Source: Wuchereria bancrofti (lineage: Eukaryota; Nematoda; Chromadorea; Rhabditida; Onchocercidae). Taken from it: DNA of 30,163 bases. How positions within the stretch are numbered: position 1 is the first letter of the stretch; each line of letters starts with the position of its first letter. Below are positions 28,347-30,163 of this stretch, piece after piece. The stretch is from assembly GCA_005281725.1 (NCBI GenBank), contig SSBO01000014.1:505262-535424 (forward strand). The letters are read 5' to 3'. Made by a program: the position numbers and the translations under genes. The notes below the pieces were generated by a model. The model was not told the DNA's origin and made no database searches. It saw only the letters and a list, made by a program, of their open reading frames with translations.

Positions 28347-29409
28347 TTACGTATTATGCAAATATATTAATTGGTCAATATTAAACATTGCTGTCAGCGT
28401 TTAGAAATTTTTGAAATGATGATAATATGATTTTGTTGATTTGCTGATATACACCACCTGTGTATCTGAAAAAAAAAAAAAGGAAAAATATCAAAAGAGG
28501 GCAATGATTCAAATAAATCGATTTGAATATCATTTCAATCATTTGGTGCAAGAAATGGTAGAGAGGTGAACAAAAACAAAAAACAAATGGGAAATTGTCA
28601 TTGTTTAAAACAAAAAAAAAAATTCAAAAGTTAAAATGAAAAAAAAAAAAAAAAAAGCAAAGGGGAAAAAAAAAAAAAAAAAAAAAAAAGAAAACATTTT
28701 ATCTTTCATAAGTAATATTATAAAAGCATACAACAATAATAATAACTAGAAAAAAAGAGGAAAAAATTTTATAATTAAAAAAAAAAAGTGACAATAAACA
28801 AAGTAAGATGTCATAATAACAATTTCAAAATTATACTAATGTATATTGAATTTTAAATTAAAAATTGGATGAGTACAAATTTTTGAATAAATTCATACAG
28901 GAAAAAAAAATCAATTTTGAAATTAAATAAAAACTATTTTCGAAAAGAAAGTTTTCTATACTTTTTTTATCCATGCTATTAAATAAGAATGAAAACGTTG
29001 TGACTAAATTGTAAAAAAAAAAAAAAAAAAGCAAACTTATAGATATTGAAAAATCCACAAACTGACTGTTAATTGAAAAAGGAAGAGCTTTGCGAGTTCC
29101 AAATATTAGCTAATAATAGCACACGAATCATACTGGAGATAATTCATGTGACAGTATCGATTTTGTCGTAAATATGATTTTGAAAATTTCATCTAATATA
29201 GATCAGAGTGTGAACATATTAAATTTACTAGTTTAAATCTGCTTTTAAAATAGTCTTAATTTTAGAGAAAAAATTCGTCCCCTATATGTTCCTAAAAATA
29301 TAACTAATAGTCTTGACAACTAAAAAAAAAGGATGAAGAAAAGAAAAAAGAAAAAAATCACAAAGTTATGATGAATTAGAAATGATGAGATCTGTTAGCT
29401 GATAATAAT

Positions 29410-29665
29410 TTCGATGATATTGCGGTAGATGACGATGATGAAAATGATGATTACGGGATGATGATGATGATGATGGTGGTGATTATGATAATGGTGATTA
29501 TGAGATGAGGATGATGATGATTTTGCAATGATGATTATGGGATGATAATGATGATGATTATGAGATAATGATGGTGATTATGAGATGATGATGATGATGA
29601 TAACGATGATGATGATAATATTGAAATGGATGAAATAATGAGGAGAGATGGTAGTGATGGTAGCA
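29410..29665. repeat. Degenerate GAT/ATG array with a higher-order GATTATGRGATGA word
   Basis: Besides simple GAT runs, the longer word GATTAYGRGATGA recurs about five times (near 29450, 29496, 29533, 29558 and 29577), so this is an imperfect minisatellite rather than a pure trinucleotide repeat. Stop codons interrupt every frame I followed. Confidence 0.8.
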
Positions 29666-30163
29666 ATGATTTTGAAAGGGAGGTTATATTTTAGTTGAAA
29701 ATTCAATGAGGGAAAAGAGAATAATCGAGGTAGAATGTGATTGATGGGCTATTTCAATTACATGCTTTTATAAGGGAAAATGAATGAGGAAGAATTGGTC
29801 ATATGTGACAGGAAAAGATGACAAGAAAAAAAAAAAAAGAAGAAGAAGAAAAAGGAGTTAGAGGAATTGAAAAAGGGATATAAGATATCGTTTAAAGATA
29901 AAATAAAAATGCGAAAGATGCTAATGATCAAACAGCTTCCTTTTTCATCATATAATTAATGCATAAAGATGGGAGAAAAATAATTTCGGCTTAGTTAAAA
30001 AGGATGAGTAAATTATTGATTTGTTTGAGAAAGCTTTTAAGAGATTAAGTCGGAAATTTGATAAAAATTTACAATTCATTTCCACCATTCTCTTTATATT
30101 ATCATTTCTTTTCTTTTTCTTTTGTTTCAAAATCTTTAATATTATACAAATAAATAATAATTG

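Larger units (their letters stand above)
28264..30163. other. Region upstream of the tweety gene
   Basis: No coding sequence was recognised on either strand. It should include the tweety promoter. Contents: a polypurine tract at 28296-28346 beside the start codon, very long A runs at about 28635-28690, a more mixed stretch at about 29080-29330, a degenerate GAT array at about 29410-29665 and a GAAGAAG tract at about 29825-29860. Confidence 0.6.

Noticed and set aside
28858..29058. Minus-strand ORF with hydrophobic, Phe-rich start
   Set aside because: It arises from T runs, with no splice links to the tweety gene and no recognised motif.

Overview
This window is AT-rich eukaryotic DNA, roughly four fifths A+T by eye and full of long A and T homopolymers. 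Its genes are split by many short introns with GT..AG borders and T-rich acceptors ending TTTAG or TTTCAG. A secreted astacin with EGF and CUB modules, a short FOXJ1-like fork head gene and this intron style point to a nematode. A clade III (spirurid or filarial) worm is my best guess, but only an inference. There is no sign of bacterial, viral or intact transposon coding sequence, and I found no tRNA, rRNA or CRISPR array.

Left to right: (1) positions 417-623, minus strand, hold the first coding exon of the mitochondrial pyruvate dehydrogenase E1 beta subunit, which continues off the left edge. (2) About 5.7 kb without a convincing gene follows, holding one exon-like segment, one WD-repeat-like fragment and low-complexity tracts. 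(3) Positions 6314-10789, minus strand, hold a fork head transcription factor built from eight exons, FOXJ1-like. (4) About 5 kb of intergenic DNA follows, with a less AT-rich block at 11270-11460 and a large AAT/ATT array near 14.4-14.6 kb. (5) Positions 15910-20197, plus strand, hold a complete 14-exon secreted astacin metalloprotease. (6) A 1.8 kb convergent spacer follows. (7) Positions 21990-28263, minus strand, hold a complete 12-exon tweety-homolog membrane channel gene with a 2.3 kb first intron. (8) The last 1.9 kb is upstream DNA with polypurine tracts and a degenerate GAT array.

I chained the exons by hand, requiring GT..AG borders and reading-phase continuity at every junction. 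The astacin (545 residues) and tweety (569 residues) models close perfectly in phase. The fork head model closes too (325 residues), with one donor ambiguous and an uncertain 5' end. The four genes show no obvious common pathway: mitochondrial metabolism, transcription, extracellular proteolysis and anion transport. I see no novel multi-gene system. The most useful leads are an unusual GTTCTT donor class, a substituted aspartate-switch motif in the astacin propeptide, a 24-bp duplication carrying ACGTG motifs at the PDHB start, and several undocumented tandem repeats inside introns.
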